Positions 36,555-46,059 of a DNA stretch of 64,000 nt are shown here, piece after piece; position 1 is the stretch's first letter, and each line of letters begins with the position of its first letter. Source of the DNA: Shewanella frigidimarina. Its GTDB lineage: Bacteria > Pseudomonadota > Gammaproteobacteria > Enterobacterales > Shewanellaceae. Below the pieces are notes generated by a model. It had not been told where the DNA came from, searched no databases, and worked only from the letters and a program-made list of their open reading frames with translations. The DNA lies in contig NZ_RKKE01000004.1 in assembly GCF_003797125.1 (NCBI RefSeq), positions 124,001 to 188,000 of the forward strand. The letters run 5' to 3'. Made by a program: the position numbers and the translations under genes.

Positions 36555-37739
36555 ATGATTAAACACAGTGCTTTTATAATGTTAAGTTCTTTGGCATTAG
36601 CCACCTTATCTACTGCAGTTAATGCAGGGCCGCTCTCAAAAGATGTTGAAGAGATGCGAGTATCAAAAGCTGGGCAAACAATGCCTAATGTGGTTAATCG
36701 TTATCAAGCTATCAGTGATACTGTAGAGGTCAAGTTAGCCCAATCCACTGATGAGTTAGCGGTTACCGAAATGGCCGCGCATCAAGGGCATAGGTTATGG
36801 CAGCAAGCTGTACGTGATGTGCAATCGGGACACAGTGATGATCGCTCCTTGTACTGGAGTCGTTTAAGTATGCGTAACGTCCTAAAGCAAGAAAAAGCTG
36901 GGTTCAATGTGGCCGATTGGCAACGTGATATTTTAGTCAAAGCTGTTGAAAAATCCTCTCGCGGTTTTAGTGATATTGAGTTTTCTCCCGATACACAAAT
37001 TAATATTTTAGTGACCGGTTTTGACCCTTTTTTCCTTGATAGAAACATCGGCCAAAGCAATCCATCAGGTTTAGCAGCGTTAGCACTCGATGGCTATCGT
37101 TTTGACGTTAATGGTAAAAAAGCACAGATCGAAACGGTGATGATTCCAGTAAGATATGCCGATTTCGACAATGGTATTATCGAGTCGTTACTCACACCGT
37201 TTTATCGTGACAACAGTGTCGACATGGTATTTACCATCAGTATGGGTCGTGAAAACTTCGATATTGAACGTTTTCCTGGACGTAACCGCAGTGCAGAAGC
37301 TCCAGACAATTTAAATGTCTTAACTGGTGCCAGTCAGCGCCATCCTAAAGCGCCATTATTTAATAATGGAACATCTACTGACGGCAAATTAAATGGCCCT
37401 GAATTTGTGCAATTCTCTTTGCCTATTGAAGCAATGGCGGCAGTGAAAGGTCATTGGAGTGTCAATGACAATAATCAAATTAGCACCTTATCTCGGGGCC
37501 AATTTAAGGCATCATCACTGGCAGAATTACAAAATGAAATTTCTGTAGAAGGCTCTGGTGGCGGCTATTTATCCAATGAAATTTCCTATCGCAGTATTTT
37601 ACTTCGAGATCAATTTAACTTGAATTTACCGGTAGGACACATTCATACTCCACGTATTAAAGGCTACGACTCACAAGTAGAGTCAGACATTGTCGAGCAG
37701 ATACGCGCCATGATAGCTGCAGCAGCGAGCACACTGTAA
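36555..37739 (+). CDS. Secreted pyroglutamyl-peptidase (C15)-like protein, catalytic Cys replaced by Ser
   Basis: 394 aa with a Sec signal peptide (about 1-24, ending VNA-GPL). From residue 150 on it matches the C15 fold: ILVTGFDPF, NPSGLAALAL, then E238 in DIERF, GGGYLSNEISY and H364 in GHIHTP. In active pyroglutamyl peptidase I the nucleophile is the Cys in an AGTYxCN motif, 24 residues before the catalytic His. Here that position is S340, also 24 residues before H364. The GGGYLSN context leaves little doubt about the alignment. The protein may be a pseudo-enzyme or use Ser. An N-terminal 125-residue region has no recognised family. AAAGGAAC precedes the ATG. Confidence 0.8.
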   Translation: MIKHSAFIMLSSLALATLSTAVNAGPLSKDVEEMRVSKAGQTMPNVVNRYQAISDTVEVKLAQSTDELAVTEMAAHQGHRLWQQAVRDVQSGHSDDRSLYWSRLSMRNVLKQEKAGFNVADWQRDILVKAVEKSSRGFSDIEFSPDTQINILVTGFDPFFLDRNIGQSNPSGLAALALDGYRFDVNGKKAQIETVMIPVRYADFDNGIIESLLTPFYRDNSVDMVFTISMGRENFDIERFPGRNRSAEAPDNLNVLTGASQRHPKAPLFNNGTSTDGKLNGPEFVQFSLPIEAMAAVKGHWSVNDNNQISTLSRGQFKASSLAELQNEISVEGSGGGYLSNEISYRSILLRDQFNLNLPVGHIHTPRIKGYDSQVESDIVEQIRAMIAAAASTL

Positions 37740-37806
37740 TGCCTACAAACTAACTTAACAGGCCAATACTTTACTTGCCTGAATCTTTCATTAATCATTC
37801 AAGCAA

Positions 37807-38433
37807 GTGAAGCTCACCAACATGTTTAAAAATATTTTCAATCTCACCCAGCGCACGCACCAAGCACTAACGCAAGATGTCCACGAAAAGGGGTCTTCAT
37901 TATCAACAGGGCCTTGCCCCCACCAAACGCAGAACACTACCGTGAGTAATCCGTTACAACTGCAGATCTTGGCCAAAGTAGAAGCTGACTACCTGTTAGC
38001 CGAACAACATTTCAAACGTCAATTCCCACGCCCTAATGTACATTTCAGCTTGCGTGGGAAAAGCGCCGGAACGGCGCACTTACAAACCAATAAATTACGT
38101 TTTAATCCAGTGTTACTCGCTGAAAATCATGACATTTTCATTAACGAAGTGGTGCCACATGAAATTAGCCACCTGTTGTGTTTCCATCTATTTGGTAAAG
38201 TAAAACCTCATGGTAAAGAATGGCAGAGCGTAATGCTGACAACATTTAAAATTACTCCCAAGACCACTCATCAACTCAATACTCAGTCGGTCAGCGGACA
38301 ACAATTCGAATATTTTTGTGGCTGTGGCAGCATCAACTTAACCATAAGACGTCACAACAGAATTGTCCGAGGCCAAACTCAATATCGCTGTCGCCGCTGC
38401 CAACAAACATTAACCTCTTTTAACCCTAAATAA
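37807..38433 (+). CDS. sprT: SprT-family zinc metalloprotease-like protein
   Basis: The conserved body starts near LQLQILAKVEADYLLAEQ. It has the zinc motif HExxH in PHEISHLLCFHLFG (H118 counting from this start) and a C-terminal zinc ribbon (CGCG ... CRRC). Related to eukaryotic Spartan proteases. At 208 aa it is about 40 residues longer than E. coli SprT; the extra N-terminal part is low-complexity and the start is uncertain: GTG 37807, ATG 37822 or a GTG near 37941. Cytoplasmic. endA lies downstream on the same strand, as in E. coli where sprT and endA are neighbours. Confidence 0.87.
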   Translation: MKLTNMFKNIFNLTQRTHQALTQDVHEKGSSLSTGPCPHQTQNTTVSNPLQLQILAKVEADYLLAEQHFKRQFPRPNVHFSLRGKSAGTAHLQTNKLRFNPVLLAENHDIFINEVVPHEISHLLCFHLFGKVKPHGKEWQSVMLTTFKITPKTTHQLNTQSVSGQQFEYFCGCGSINLTIRRHNRIVRGQTQYRCRRCQQTLTSFNPK

Positions 38434-38526
38434 CCTTTGCTCGTAATAATAAACAGTATCAATTGCGTCATCGCATCTGATGGCTTAACATCAGCAAAAA
38501 TGACAGGCTAAGCCTGCGCTGTAACG

Positions 38527-39291
38527 ATGTTTTTGTTAATTTTAGGGTTTATTTTGCGCTTATCATCCACACACTCTTGGTTATTTGGGGTGTCGCTTCT
38601 GTGCGGCATTTTTTCATCCACACTTATCGCAGCAGAACATCCAAGTAGTTTTGGTAAAGCGAAAAAAATTGCCAAAAAGATTTACCAACAATACCTCCCC
38701 CTCCGTACCTTTTATTGTGGCTGCGATATCGCCATAGCAGGAAAATTATGGCAAGCAGATCATGCTAGCTGTGGCTATCAGTTTAGAAAACAAATTATTA
38801 GAGCCAACCGTATTGAATGGGAACACGTGGTTCCCGCTTGGGAATTTGGTCATCAACTGCAATGTTGGCAAGATGGCGGCCGTAAAAATTGTGGTAAAAA
38901 CAACAAGCAATTCAAAAAAATGGAAGCCGATTTACATAATCTCGTTCCTGCTGTCGGTGAGGTCAATGGCGATCGCAGCAACTTTAGGTTTAGTGATTGG
39001 GGTGGAAAAGCGGATCAATACGGCCAATGTGAAATGATTGTCGACTTTAAAGGCCGCAAAGCACAACCGCCTAAACGAGCAAGAGGTCCTATTGCTCGCA
39101 CTTACCTTTATATGCAAAAAATCTATGGTCTTCAAATTAGCAGCAGTCAGCAAAAATTGTTTAATGCATGGGACAAAATGCAGCCAGTGACGGCAACTGA
39201 GTGCAAGCGTGATACCTTAATCGCTGCTAACCAAGGTAATCATAATGATTTTGTATTCAAACAATGCCAAAATAACGGCTTAGTTCGTTAA
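38527..39291 (+). CDS. endA: Endonuclease I EndA
   Basis: 254 aa with an N-terminal signal peptide and an EndA nuclease domain: [12 protein letters not shown], the zinc/magnesium beta-beta-alpha site region, followed by [22 protein letters not shown] with its catalytic His and Asn. Several cysteines (YCGCD, CQNN) fit disulfides of a periplasmic enzyme. It degrades double-stranded DNA in the periplasm. The ribosome site is weak. Context sprT-endA-rsmE-gshB is the same as in E. coli and supports the call. Confidence 0.94.
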   Translation: MFLLILGFILRLSSTHSWLFGVSLLCGIFSSTLIAAEHPSSFGKAKKIAKKIYQQYLPLRTFYCGCDIAIAGKLWQADHASCGYQFRKQIIRANRIEWEHVVPAWEFGHQLQCWQDGGRKNCGKNNKQFKKMEADLHNLVPAVGEVNGDRSNFRFSDWGGKADQYGQCEMIVDFKGRKAQPPKRARGPIARTYLYMQKIYGLQISSSQQKLFNAWDKMQPVTATECKRDTLIAANQGNHNDFVFKQCQNNGLVR

Positions 39292-39341
39292 TTGGCGATC
39301 AAGCTTTCCCTTGAACAATTGGTTAAATAAGGTCAACACTG

Positions 39342-40082
39342 ATGAGAGTCCCACGTATTTTTCAGCCCCTAGACAATTTACAGCAAGGGCAAACTCTTCA
39401 ATTAGATGAGGATGGTGTCGCCCACATTGGCCGAGTATTGCGAATGGGGATGGGTGACCAAATCAGCTTGTTTAACGGTGATGGCAACGATTACTTAGCT
39501 GAAATCATTGAAACCAGTAAGAAATCGATCGCTGTCACGGTCTTAAGTTATGAAGCTAATAATAGCGAATCACCATTAGACCTACATTTAGGTCAGGTGA
39601 TTTCACGCGGAGACAGGATGGAGTTTACAGTTCAGAAGTCAGTAGAGTTGGGTGTAACAACCATTACTCCGTTATTTTCTGACCGTTGTGGTGTCAAACT
39701 CAGTGGTGAGCGCTTAGACAAAAAACTGCAACAATGGCAAAAAATTGTTATCAGTGCCTGTGAACAATCTGGCCGCAGTATTGTTCCGATTGTTCGTCCA
39801 GCAATGACATTGGCGCAATGGTGTGAAGAGTCCACCGAAGCCTTAAAACTGAATTTGCACCCGAGAGCCTCACACGGTATTAATGGCTTGCAGTTATCTG
39901 GTCAACACCAGAAAGTAAGATTATTAATTGGCCCAGAAGGCGGTTTGTCTGACGAAGAAATTGCCATGACAGAAACCCAACATTTTACCGATATTTTATT
40001 GGGACCAAGGGTGCTTCGAACAGAAACTGCGTCATTGACTGCCATTACCGCATTACAAGTTAAATTTGGTGATATTGGGTAA
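39342..40082 (+). CDS. rsmE: 16S rRNA (uracil1498-N3)-methyltransferase RsmE
   Basis: 246 aa. An N-terminal PUA-like domain is followed by a SPOUT methyltransferase domain whose knot carries [14 protein letters not shown] and [12 protein letters not shown], the SAM-binding loops. It methylates U1498 in the 30S subunit. It lies between endA and gshB as in E. coli, 38 bp before gshB, likely co-transcribed. Confidence 0.97.
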   Translation: MRVPRIFQPLDNLQQGQTLQLDEDGVAHIGRVLRMGMGDQISLFNGDGNDYLAEIIETSKKSIAVTVLSYEANNSESPLDLHLGQVISRGDRMEFTVQKSVELGVTTITPLFSDRCGVKLSGERLDKKLQQWQKIVISACEQSGRSIVPIVRPAMTLAQWCEESTEALKLNLHPRASHGINGLQLSGQHQKVRLLIGPEGGLSDEEIAMTETQHFTDILLGPRVLRTETASLTAITALQVKFGDIG

Positions 40083-40120
40083 ACCGATATCTTCCCTGCA
40101 CATTATTAAAGGATACACAC

Positions 40121-41074
40121 ATGATTAAGCTCGGTATTGTTATGGACCCGATCAGCGACATTAACATCAAAAAAGATTCGAGCTTTGCGATGTTATTAGA
40201 CGCACAAGCACGCGGCTATCAATTGTTTTATATGGAAATGCATGACCTTGCTATGGTCAACGGTAAAGCCATGGCCTCGATGCGTGAATTATCGGTTAAG
40301 CAAGATGCTGATCAATGGTTTACATTAGGCGAGTCTGTTGATACTCCGTTGGCCGAACTTGATGTGATCTTAATGCGTAAAGACCCACCATTTGATACCG
40401 AATTCATCTACGCGACTTATATGCTTGAACGTGCGGAAGAAGAAGGTGTGTTGATTGTTAACAAACCGCAAAGCTTACGTGATGCCAATGAAAAACTGTT
40501 TACGGCATGGTTTTCTGAATTTACGCCTGAAACCATTGTGACTCGTGATGCGAAACGTATCAGAGCATTCCACCAGCTAAAACAAGACATCATTTTAAAA
40601 CCACTAGATGGTATGGGCGGCACGTCTATTTTTAGAGTGAAAAAAGATGACCCTAACGTTGGTGTGATTATCGAAACATTAACCAGTTATGGTCAACAAT
40701 ACGCAATGGCGCAAGCCTTTATTCCAGAAATCACTCAAGGTGATAAGCGTATTTTAGTGGTGGACGGTGAACCGGTACCTTATGCATTAGCCCGTATCCC
40801 GATGAAAGGTGAAACCCGTGGCAACCTAGCTGCTGGCGGCAGTGGTGTAGCCCAACCATTATCAGAAAGTGATTGGAAAATTGCGCGTGCTATTGGTCCT
40901 GAATTGAAAAAACGTGGCCTTATTTTTGTCGGCTTAGACGTTATTGGCGATAAGTTAACTGAAATCAATGTAACTAGCCCAACCTGCATTAAAGAAATTG
41001 AAGCAGCGTTCGACGTTAATATTACCGGCATGCTTATGGATGCCATCGAAGCCCGTATTAGTCAGCAAAAATAG
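40121..41074 (+). CDS. gshB: Glutathione synthetase GshB
   Basis: 317 aa, normal length for the ATP-grasp enzyme that joins glycine to gamma-glutamylcysteine. Motifs include MDPISDINIKKDSSFAMLLD at the N-terminus, ILKPLDGMGGTSIF (ATP-binding loop) and NVTSPTCIKEIE at the C-terminus. AAAGGA precedes the ATG. Likely in one transcript with rsmE and the phosphatase gene that starts 8 bp downstream. Confidence 0.98.
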   Translation: MIKLGIVMDPISDINIKKDSSFAMLLDAQARGYQLFYMEMHDLAMVNGKAMASMRELSVKQDADQWFTLGESVDTPLAELDVILMRKDPPFDTEFIYATYMLERAEEEGVLIVNKPQSLRDANEKLFTAWFSEFTPETIVTRDAKRIRAFHQLKQDIILKPLDGMGGTSIFRVKKDDPNVGVIIETLTSYGQQYAMAQAFIPEITQGDKRILVVDGEPVPYALARIPMKGETRGNLAAGGSGVAQPLSESDWKIARAIGPELKKRGLIFVGLDVIGDKLTEINVTSPTCIKEIEAAFDVNITGMLMDAIEARISQQK

Positions 41075-41082
41075 GATTAATC

Positions 41083-42450
41083 ATGCATTTTTTATCTACC
41101 TACCAACGGATAATCAGCAGATTATTATTGGTATCTAGCTTGATCGTAACGGGGGCTATGGCTGATGAAGTCATTATGTCGCCTGCAGTTGCTAATACAG
41201 CAAGTAATAATGTACCAACCGTGGGTCCATCAAGACCTAAAAATATCATCATTATGATAGGTGATGGTATGGGACCCGCTTACACCACCGCCTATCGTTA
41301 TTATAAAGATAATCCTGACACAGAAGAGATTGAACAAACTGTGTTTGATCGCTTACTCGTTGGTATGGCAAGCACTTACCCAGCTTCCGTCAGTGGTTAT
41401 GTCACCGACTCTGCCGCATCTGCCACTGCACTGTCAACTGGGGTTAAAAGTTATAATGGTGCCATTGCCGTTGATACCGAAAAACGCCCACTCACAACCT
41501 TAATGGAAAAAGCCAAAGCATTAGGCTTGTCAACGGGTGTAGCAGTTACATCCCAAGTAAACCATGCTACACCTGCAGCATTTTTGGCTCATAATGAAAG
41601 CCGTAGTAATTATATAGATATTGCTGAGGCTTATTTAACATCTGATGCTGATGTGATTCTTGGTGGTGGCCAGCAATATTTCACTCCAACATTACTTGAG
41701 CAATTTAGCGCTAAAGGCTACCAGCACATCAGTGAATTCTCTGAGCTAGCATCAGTGACTACGCCAAAAGTATTGGGGCTGTTTGCAGATGTACAATTGC
41801 CTTGGGCCATTAATGATAAACAAGCGCATAAACTCAGTCATATGACCCAAAAGGCATTAGATTTACTGTCACAAAATGAGCAAGGTTTTGTATTGTTAGT
41901 TGAAGGCAGCTTAATTGATTGGGCTGGCCACAGTAACGATATTGCTACCGCTATGGGTGAAATGGATGAATTTGCATCCGCTATCGAAGTGGTTGAACAA
42001 TTTGTTCGTCAAAGTAAAGACACCTTGATGGTTGTGACAGCAGATCATAATACCGGTGGATTATCAGTTGGCGCACATGACAAATACGAATGGCACCCTG
42101 AAGTACTGCATAAGGTTAAAGCCAGCCCTGATGTCATTGCTACCCGTGCTATTGCCGAAGACAATTGGCAGCCTTTAACGGCAACGCTTCTTGGCTTTAC
42201 TCCAAATGAAGCGCAATACAGTCAATTACAAAGCGCACGCATGCAAGGTAATGAACCATTATCAATCGCACTGCGTAAGCTAATTGATATTCAATCGAAT
42301 ACCGGTTGGACAAGTGGCGGTCATACCGCTATGGATGTCCAAGTCTTTGCTGAAGGCCCTGGCGCTAGATTATTTAGCGGTCATCAAGACAATATTGATA
42401 TTGCGATTAAAATGTTTAGTTTATTGCCACAATCGGTGCAAACACCTTAA
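41083..42450 (+). CDS. Alkaline phosphatase (PhoA family)
   Basis: 455 aa with a Sec signal peptide (about 1-27). The metal-binding N-terminus NIIIMIGDGMGP and the nucleophile S110 in VTDSAASATALSTG are intact. So are the later metal ligands in LIDWAGHSND, TADHNTGG and GGHTAMDV. It should release phosphate from periplasmic phosphomonoesters. It starts 8 bp after gshB, an unusual partner; co-transcription may be incidental. No Pho box was sought downstream of a separate promoter because the gap is too short. Confidence 0.93.
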   Translation: MHFLSTYQRIISRLLLVSSLIVTGAMADEVIMSPAVANTASNNVPTVGPSRPKNIIIMIGDGMGPAYTTAYRYYKDNPDTEEIEQTVFDRLLVGMASTYPASVSGYVTDSAASATALSTGVKSYNGAIAVDTEKRPLTTLMEKAKALGLSTGVAVTSQVNHATPAAFLAHNESRSNYIDIAEAYLTSDADVILGGGQQYFTPTLLEQFSAKGYQHISEFSELASVTTPKVLGLFADVQLPWAINDKQAHKLSHMTQKALDLLSQNEQGFVLLVEGSLIDWAGHSNDIATAMGEMDEFASAIEVVEQFVRQSKDTLMVVTADHNTGGLSVGAHDKYEWHPEVLHKVKASPDVIATRAIAEDNWQPLTATLLGFTPNEAQYSQLQSARMQGNEPLSIALRKLIDIQSNTGWTSGGHTAMDVQVFAEGPGARLFSGHQDNIDIAIKMFSLLPQSVQTP

Positions 42451-42471
42451 TCAATGACTGACGGCTATGTC

Positions 42472-42510
42472 TAACACAATCCTCCGCTATCAACGTGAAG
42501 GGTTGTGTTA
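42472..42510 (+). terminator. Hairpin after the alkaline phosphatase gene, possible terminator
   Basis: TAACACAATCCT (42472-42483) pairs with AGGGTTGTGTTA (42499-42510) through 12 bp with one G-U pair. No clear T-run follows, so strength is uncertain. It is 21 bases after the stop codon. Confidence 0.5.
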
Positions 42511-42554
42511 ATATCAGTGTGTTTATCTTATCACTAGCATTATGAGCAACCGAC

Positions 42555-43592
42555 GTGTTAACAAATCCATCTCAAGCGTTAATTAGAAACAGTAAATACT
42601 TTCAGCAACATAGTGTGTTAGCGCTCAATTATGAAGCTGATACCTTTGCACATCAATGTCTTGAGTTTGCCGATAATGTCACCGCCCTAGCGCTAGATTA
42701 TAATCATCACCTCACATTGTCCTCTTGCGCCAATGACAAATTACAGTGCTATTTTGGTCATCAACTGCCAGAGTCATTAGCTGATACAAAATTTGATAGC
42801 GTCATTATTTACTTTCCCAAAGCAAAACCGTTAATGGGTTATTTACTGCAACTGGCTGCACAGCATTTGAATGTTGACGGCCAATTGATCATTGTGGGTG
42901 AAAATAAAGGTGGGATTAAATCGATTGCAAAACTCACACCTGATTATTATTCGCAGCCAATCAAACAAGATAATGCCCGCCACTGCTTGGTATATGTCAG
43001 TTATTTAATCCAAGCAGCACCAACGCTATCGATAAGAGATTGGGTAAGCCAATATTCACTAGAGACTCCACAGGGAACACTGCAAATTTGTAATGCTGTC
43101 GGTGTTTTCAGCGAGAAACGTCTTGATCAGGGTACCGATTTACTGCTGTCACATTTACCGGATAACTTACGCGGCAGAGTACTCGATTTTGGTTGTGGTG
43201 CTGGGGTCATTACAGCTGCGCTGCTAAAAGCCAATCCAGAGTTAACCATTGAGTGCATTGATATCAATGCAATGGCGTTACTCTCATGTGAATTAACCCT
43301 AGCAGCCAATAGTATGCAAGCAAAGGTCTATCCTTCTGATGGATTTAATCAAATCACAGGCAAGTTCGATGGCATTATCTCCAACCCGCCGTTTCATGAT
43401 GGGTTAACCAGCACGACAGATATTGCTACACAATTTGTCCAGCAAAGTGCCATTAGGCTAACATCAAATGGCATATGGCAAATTGTCGCAAATCGTCATT
43501 TACCTTATTCAGAGACTATAGCGACGCATTTTGGCAAAGTGAATGTGGTAGCAGAAAACAATAAGTATAAATTGTATCTCCATCAACGATAA
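42555..43592 (+). CDS. rsmC: 16S rRNA (guanine1207-N2)-methyltransferase RsmC
   Basis: 345 aa, starting with GTG ([12 protein letters not shown]). The N-terminal half is the degenerate MTase domain of the RsmC type. The C-terminal half carries the SAM motif [15 protein letters not shown] and the catalytic NPPF (277-280) in [10 protein letters not shown]. It methylates G1207 of 16S rRNA. Monocistronic. Confidence 0.95.
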   Translation: MLTNPSQALIRNSKYFQQHSVLALNYEADTFAHQCLEFADNVTALALDYNHHLTLSSCANDKLQCYFGHQLPESLADTKFDSVIIYFPKAKPLMGYLLQLAAQHLNVDGQLIIVGENKGGIKSIAKLTPDYYSQPIKQDNARHCLVYVSYLIQAAPTLSIRDWVSQYSLETPQGTLQICNAVGVFSEKRLDQGTDLLLSHLPDNLRGRVLDFGCGAGVITAALLKANPELTIECIDINAMALLSCELTLAANSMQAKVYPSDGFNQITGKFDGIISNPPFHDGLTSTTDIATQFVQQSAIRLTSNGIWQIVANRHLPYSETIATHFGKVNVVAENNKYKLYLHQR

Positions 43593-43769
43593 TTCCAACA
43601 ACGCGACTCAGCTTCACTTATAAGCGACAAAGCTAGCTTACTGCTGGAAATGCAGATTAATATCAGCTAAATTGGCTCAAAGGCAAAATAACGCACATTT
43701 TCGGATTCATTTCGTTGGTATTCTATTTGCCTCTTATGACCTGATATAAAAATAAAAACAAAGGATGTT

Positions 43770-45437
43770 ATGCTAGAGCCTTCACTCGTCGCACTAAGTG
43801 CAGATAAAAATAAAGTGGAATTACGTATAATTCCCAATACTCACGGCCCTGTGTCAGCAGAGGATATCAACGCCTTACTCACACAGGCTGCTTTTGCTAT
43901 GCTTTTTCCTATTACCCCAGCAATTACTAAAGCCGTGGCGGAAGTTAATGCCCTTTGCGGTCAAAACCCTGGGGATCACGAACTATTTTTCGCCATTGCA
44001 GAGCGCAAAGACGGTGTAGTGAATATCAATGTCAGCGAAGACAAAATGCAAGCCAACATGAAAATCACTTCAGCCTGGGGCGGCAAAGATATCACCCTAC
44101 CAGATGTGCTTAATACCCTTAAAAATCAAAAAATAAAAATGGGATTGAGTAAACCTAAAATCATGGCACTCATGCAACGTTTGTCGATATTGCCACCAGG
44201 AGAAAGCTGTGAAGGCATCATCGCCTGCGGCAAAGCGGCCGTTAACGGCGAAAATGCGATATTAACCCGTAAAGTTGCTTTAGCTCGTGAGCGCTTATTA
44301 CAACCACAAGAACGTGAAGATGGCTCAGTCGATATGCGTAATTTAGGCGCATTGATTACCGTTAAGCCCAACGATGTCTTGATGGTTAAAAACCCTTCAA
44401 CCACCGGTACCCCTGGTTTTAATGTTCACGGCGATGTACTGCAACAAATTCCAGGTAAAGATAAACCAATGGAACCTGGCACAGGCACCAGCTTACACCC
44501 TAAAGATCAACATAAACTCATCGCAACAGTGTCAGGTCAACCGGTTGAAAATCGCAACGGTATGCAAGTTGACGATATGCTGCAAATTAAAGATGTAGAC
44601 GTGCGCTATGGTCACGTTAATTTTAAAGGCAGTGTTTTAATCACCGGCGATGTACACGAAGGTATGGAAGTAAAAGCTAGTGGTGACGTGACCGTGATGG
44701 GCTTTGTTGAGTCTGCTTCTATTGAAGCTCAAGGTGATGTCATTGTCAGCAAAGGTGTTATTGGCCGTTTAATTAAAGAGCACGAACTCAGCACCAAAAT
44801 AAAAGCTACCGGGCAAATTTGTGCCCAGTTTGTGCAGTATTCCCATTTAGAGGCTCTCGGTAATATTCTGGTCACCAAGCAGTTACTTCACAGTAACTCA
44901 ACATCAGGTGACACTATAACCGTGAGTGATCCACAAGGAAGACGTGGCGACTTAGTCGGCGGCATTGCTACTGCGGCAAAAGGCATTAGAGCCATTGCAT
45001 TTGGAGCGACTGCCGGCACCAAAACTGAGCTGTTTTGTGCCATGCATCAAGGTGAATTAAAGCAAGAGCTTAAAGAATTAGATGACAGCATTAAAGGCAT
45101 GGTTGTTGCGGGCTTAGAAATTGAAGCAAGATTACGTAAATTACCGCCCAAAACCGAATGGCAAAGCGATGCCGGCATGATTGAGCAAGTCAAAATGATG
45201 CTCGATCAAAAAAATCAAATGGCAGAAGAACGCATTAAAGAAGAAGTAGAATACACTCAACATCTTAACGAAGTTGAAGGCTACTATAATAATTACGTCA
45301 TCAAAGCTGAAAAACATATTTTTACCAACGTCGAAATTCATATAGGTGCTGCATTTAATCGCAGCCAACGTGAACATGGTCCGTGTATTGTAAAAAACGT
45401 CAATCAAGAAGTATCATTCGATTACAGTAATCGCTAG
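43770..45437 (+). CDS. FapA-family (DUF342) polymer-forming-type protein
   Basis: 555 aa. The middle and C-terminal regions are the DUF342/FapA right-handed beta-helix: repeated strands such as VLITGDVHEGMEVKASGDVT and ASIEAQGDVIVSKGVIG. The helix is followed by a long alpha-helical coiled coil (about 430-520). Family members are found with flagellar, chemotaxis and surface-attachment genes, and their function is not settled. AAAGGATGTT precedes the ATG. A DUF4144 gene lies 44 bp downstream and may be in the same transcript. No signal peptide, so cytoplasmic. Confidence 0.9.
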   Translation: MLEPSLVALSADKNKVELRIIPNTHGPVSAEDINALLTQAAFAMLFPITPAITKAVAEVNALCGQNPGDHELFFAIAERKDGVVNINVSEDKMQANMKITSAWGGKDITLPDVLNTLKNQKIKMGLSKPKIMALMQRLSILPPGESCEGIIACGKAAVNGENAILTRKVALARERLLQPQEREDGSVDMRNLGALITVKPNDVLMVKNPSTTGTPGFNVHGDVLQQIPGKDKPMEPGTGTSLHPKDQHKLIATVSGQPVENRNGMQVDDMLQIKDVDVRYGHVNFKGSVLITGDVHEGMEVKASGDVTVMGFVESASIEAQGDVIVSKGVIGRLIKEHELSTKIKATGQICAQFVQYSHLEALGNILVTKQLLHSNSTSGDTITVSDPQGRRGDLVGGIATAAKGIRAIAFGATAGTKTELFCAMHQGELKQELKELDDSIKGMVVAGLEIEARLRKLPPKTEWQSDAGMIEQVKMMLDQKNQMAEERIKEEVEYTQHLNEVEGYYNNYVIKAEKHIFTNVEIHIGAAFNRSQREHGPCIVKNVNQEVSFDYSNR

Positions 45438-45481
45438 CTATTAGTGGATTAGGTAAATCAAATGTGGATAAACAGGTAACT

Positions 45482-45844
45482 ATGCAACAAATAAATTGGC
45501 CAGCCATACTGCAGTTTGATCAAGATGATGAGCTCATGTATCTGGTTAACTATCAGGATTGGTTGGGCTTTATTTGTGCCAACCAATTTACTGTCCACGC
45601 CGAAGATAAACTTATCGACAATGCTGGCCATGTGTATAGCATCCAAAAACATCCACCCCAGGATCCCTCCGTGGCAGAACTGCCTGCACTGGTTAAACTT
45701 AGTCAAGATATGAGCGTGTTACAGTTACTATCCCTTGTGCGCCAATATGGTCAGTTTCAAGGGCATTGCTGCAGTGCAAAAATAGTCTTTACCACCATTG
45801 AGCAAGGCATTGCGACTGTGGCTGAATTAGAACAGCTTTATTAG
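45482..45844 (+). CDS. DUF4144 protein, about 120 aa
   Basis: A small soluble acidic protein of the DUF4144 type known from Shewanella and Vibrio, recognised from its overall look (WPAILQFDQDDELMYLVNYQDW). I chose ATG 45482 with AGG 7 bases upstream; an in-frame GTG at 45464 would add six residues. It follows the FapA-like gene by 44 bp, probably in one transcript. Function unknown. Confidence 0.72.
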   Translation: MQQINWPAILQFDQDDELMYLVNYQDWLGFICANQFTVHAEDKLIDNAGHVYSIQKHPPQDPSVAELPALVKLSQDMSVLQLLSLVRQYGQFQGHCCSAKIVFTTIEQGIATVAELEQLY

Positions 45845-46059
45845 CAACGTATTCAGACTGAAAATTTACATAATACTTCCTTTTAGCATTACCTACCTTT
45901 AACTGACTAACAACGGGTTCATGTTTAATACTTAACCTGAACTCAATCATAAAGCCAAGCTAATGATTAACGAATATAATTGACGAACCCATTGAGCAAC
46001 ACACATAGCTCTGGCAAAATGCCCCCATGCTCACCGTCCATAAACCCTGAGAGTCCTTA

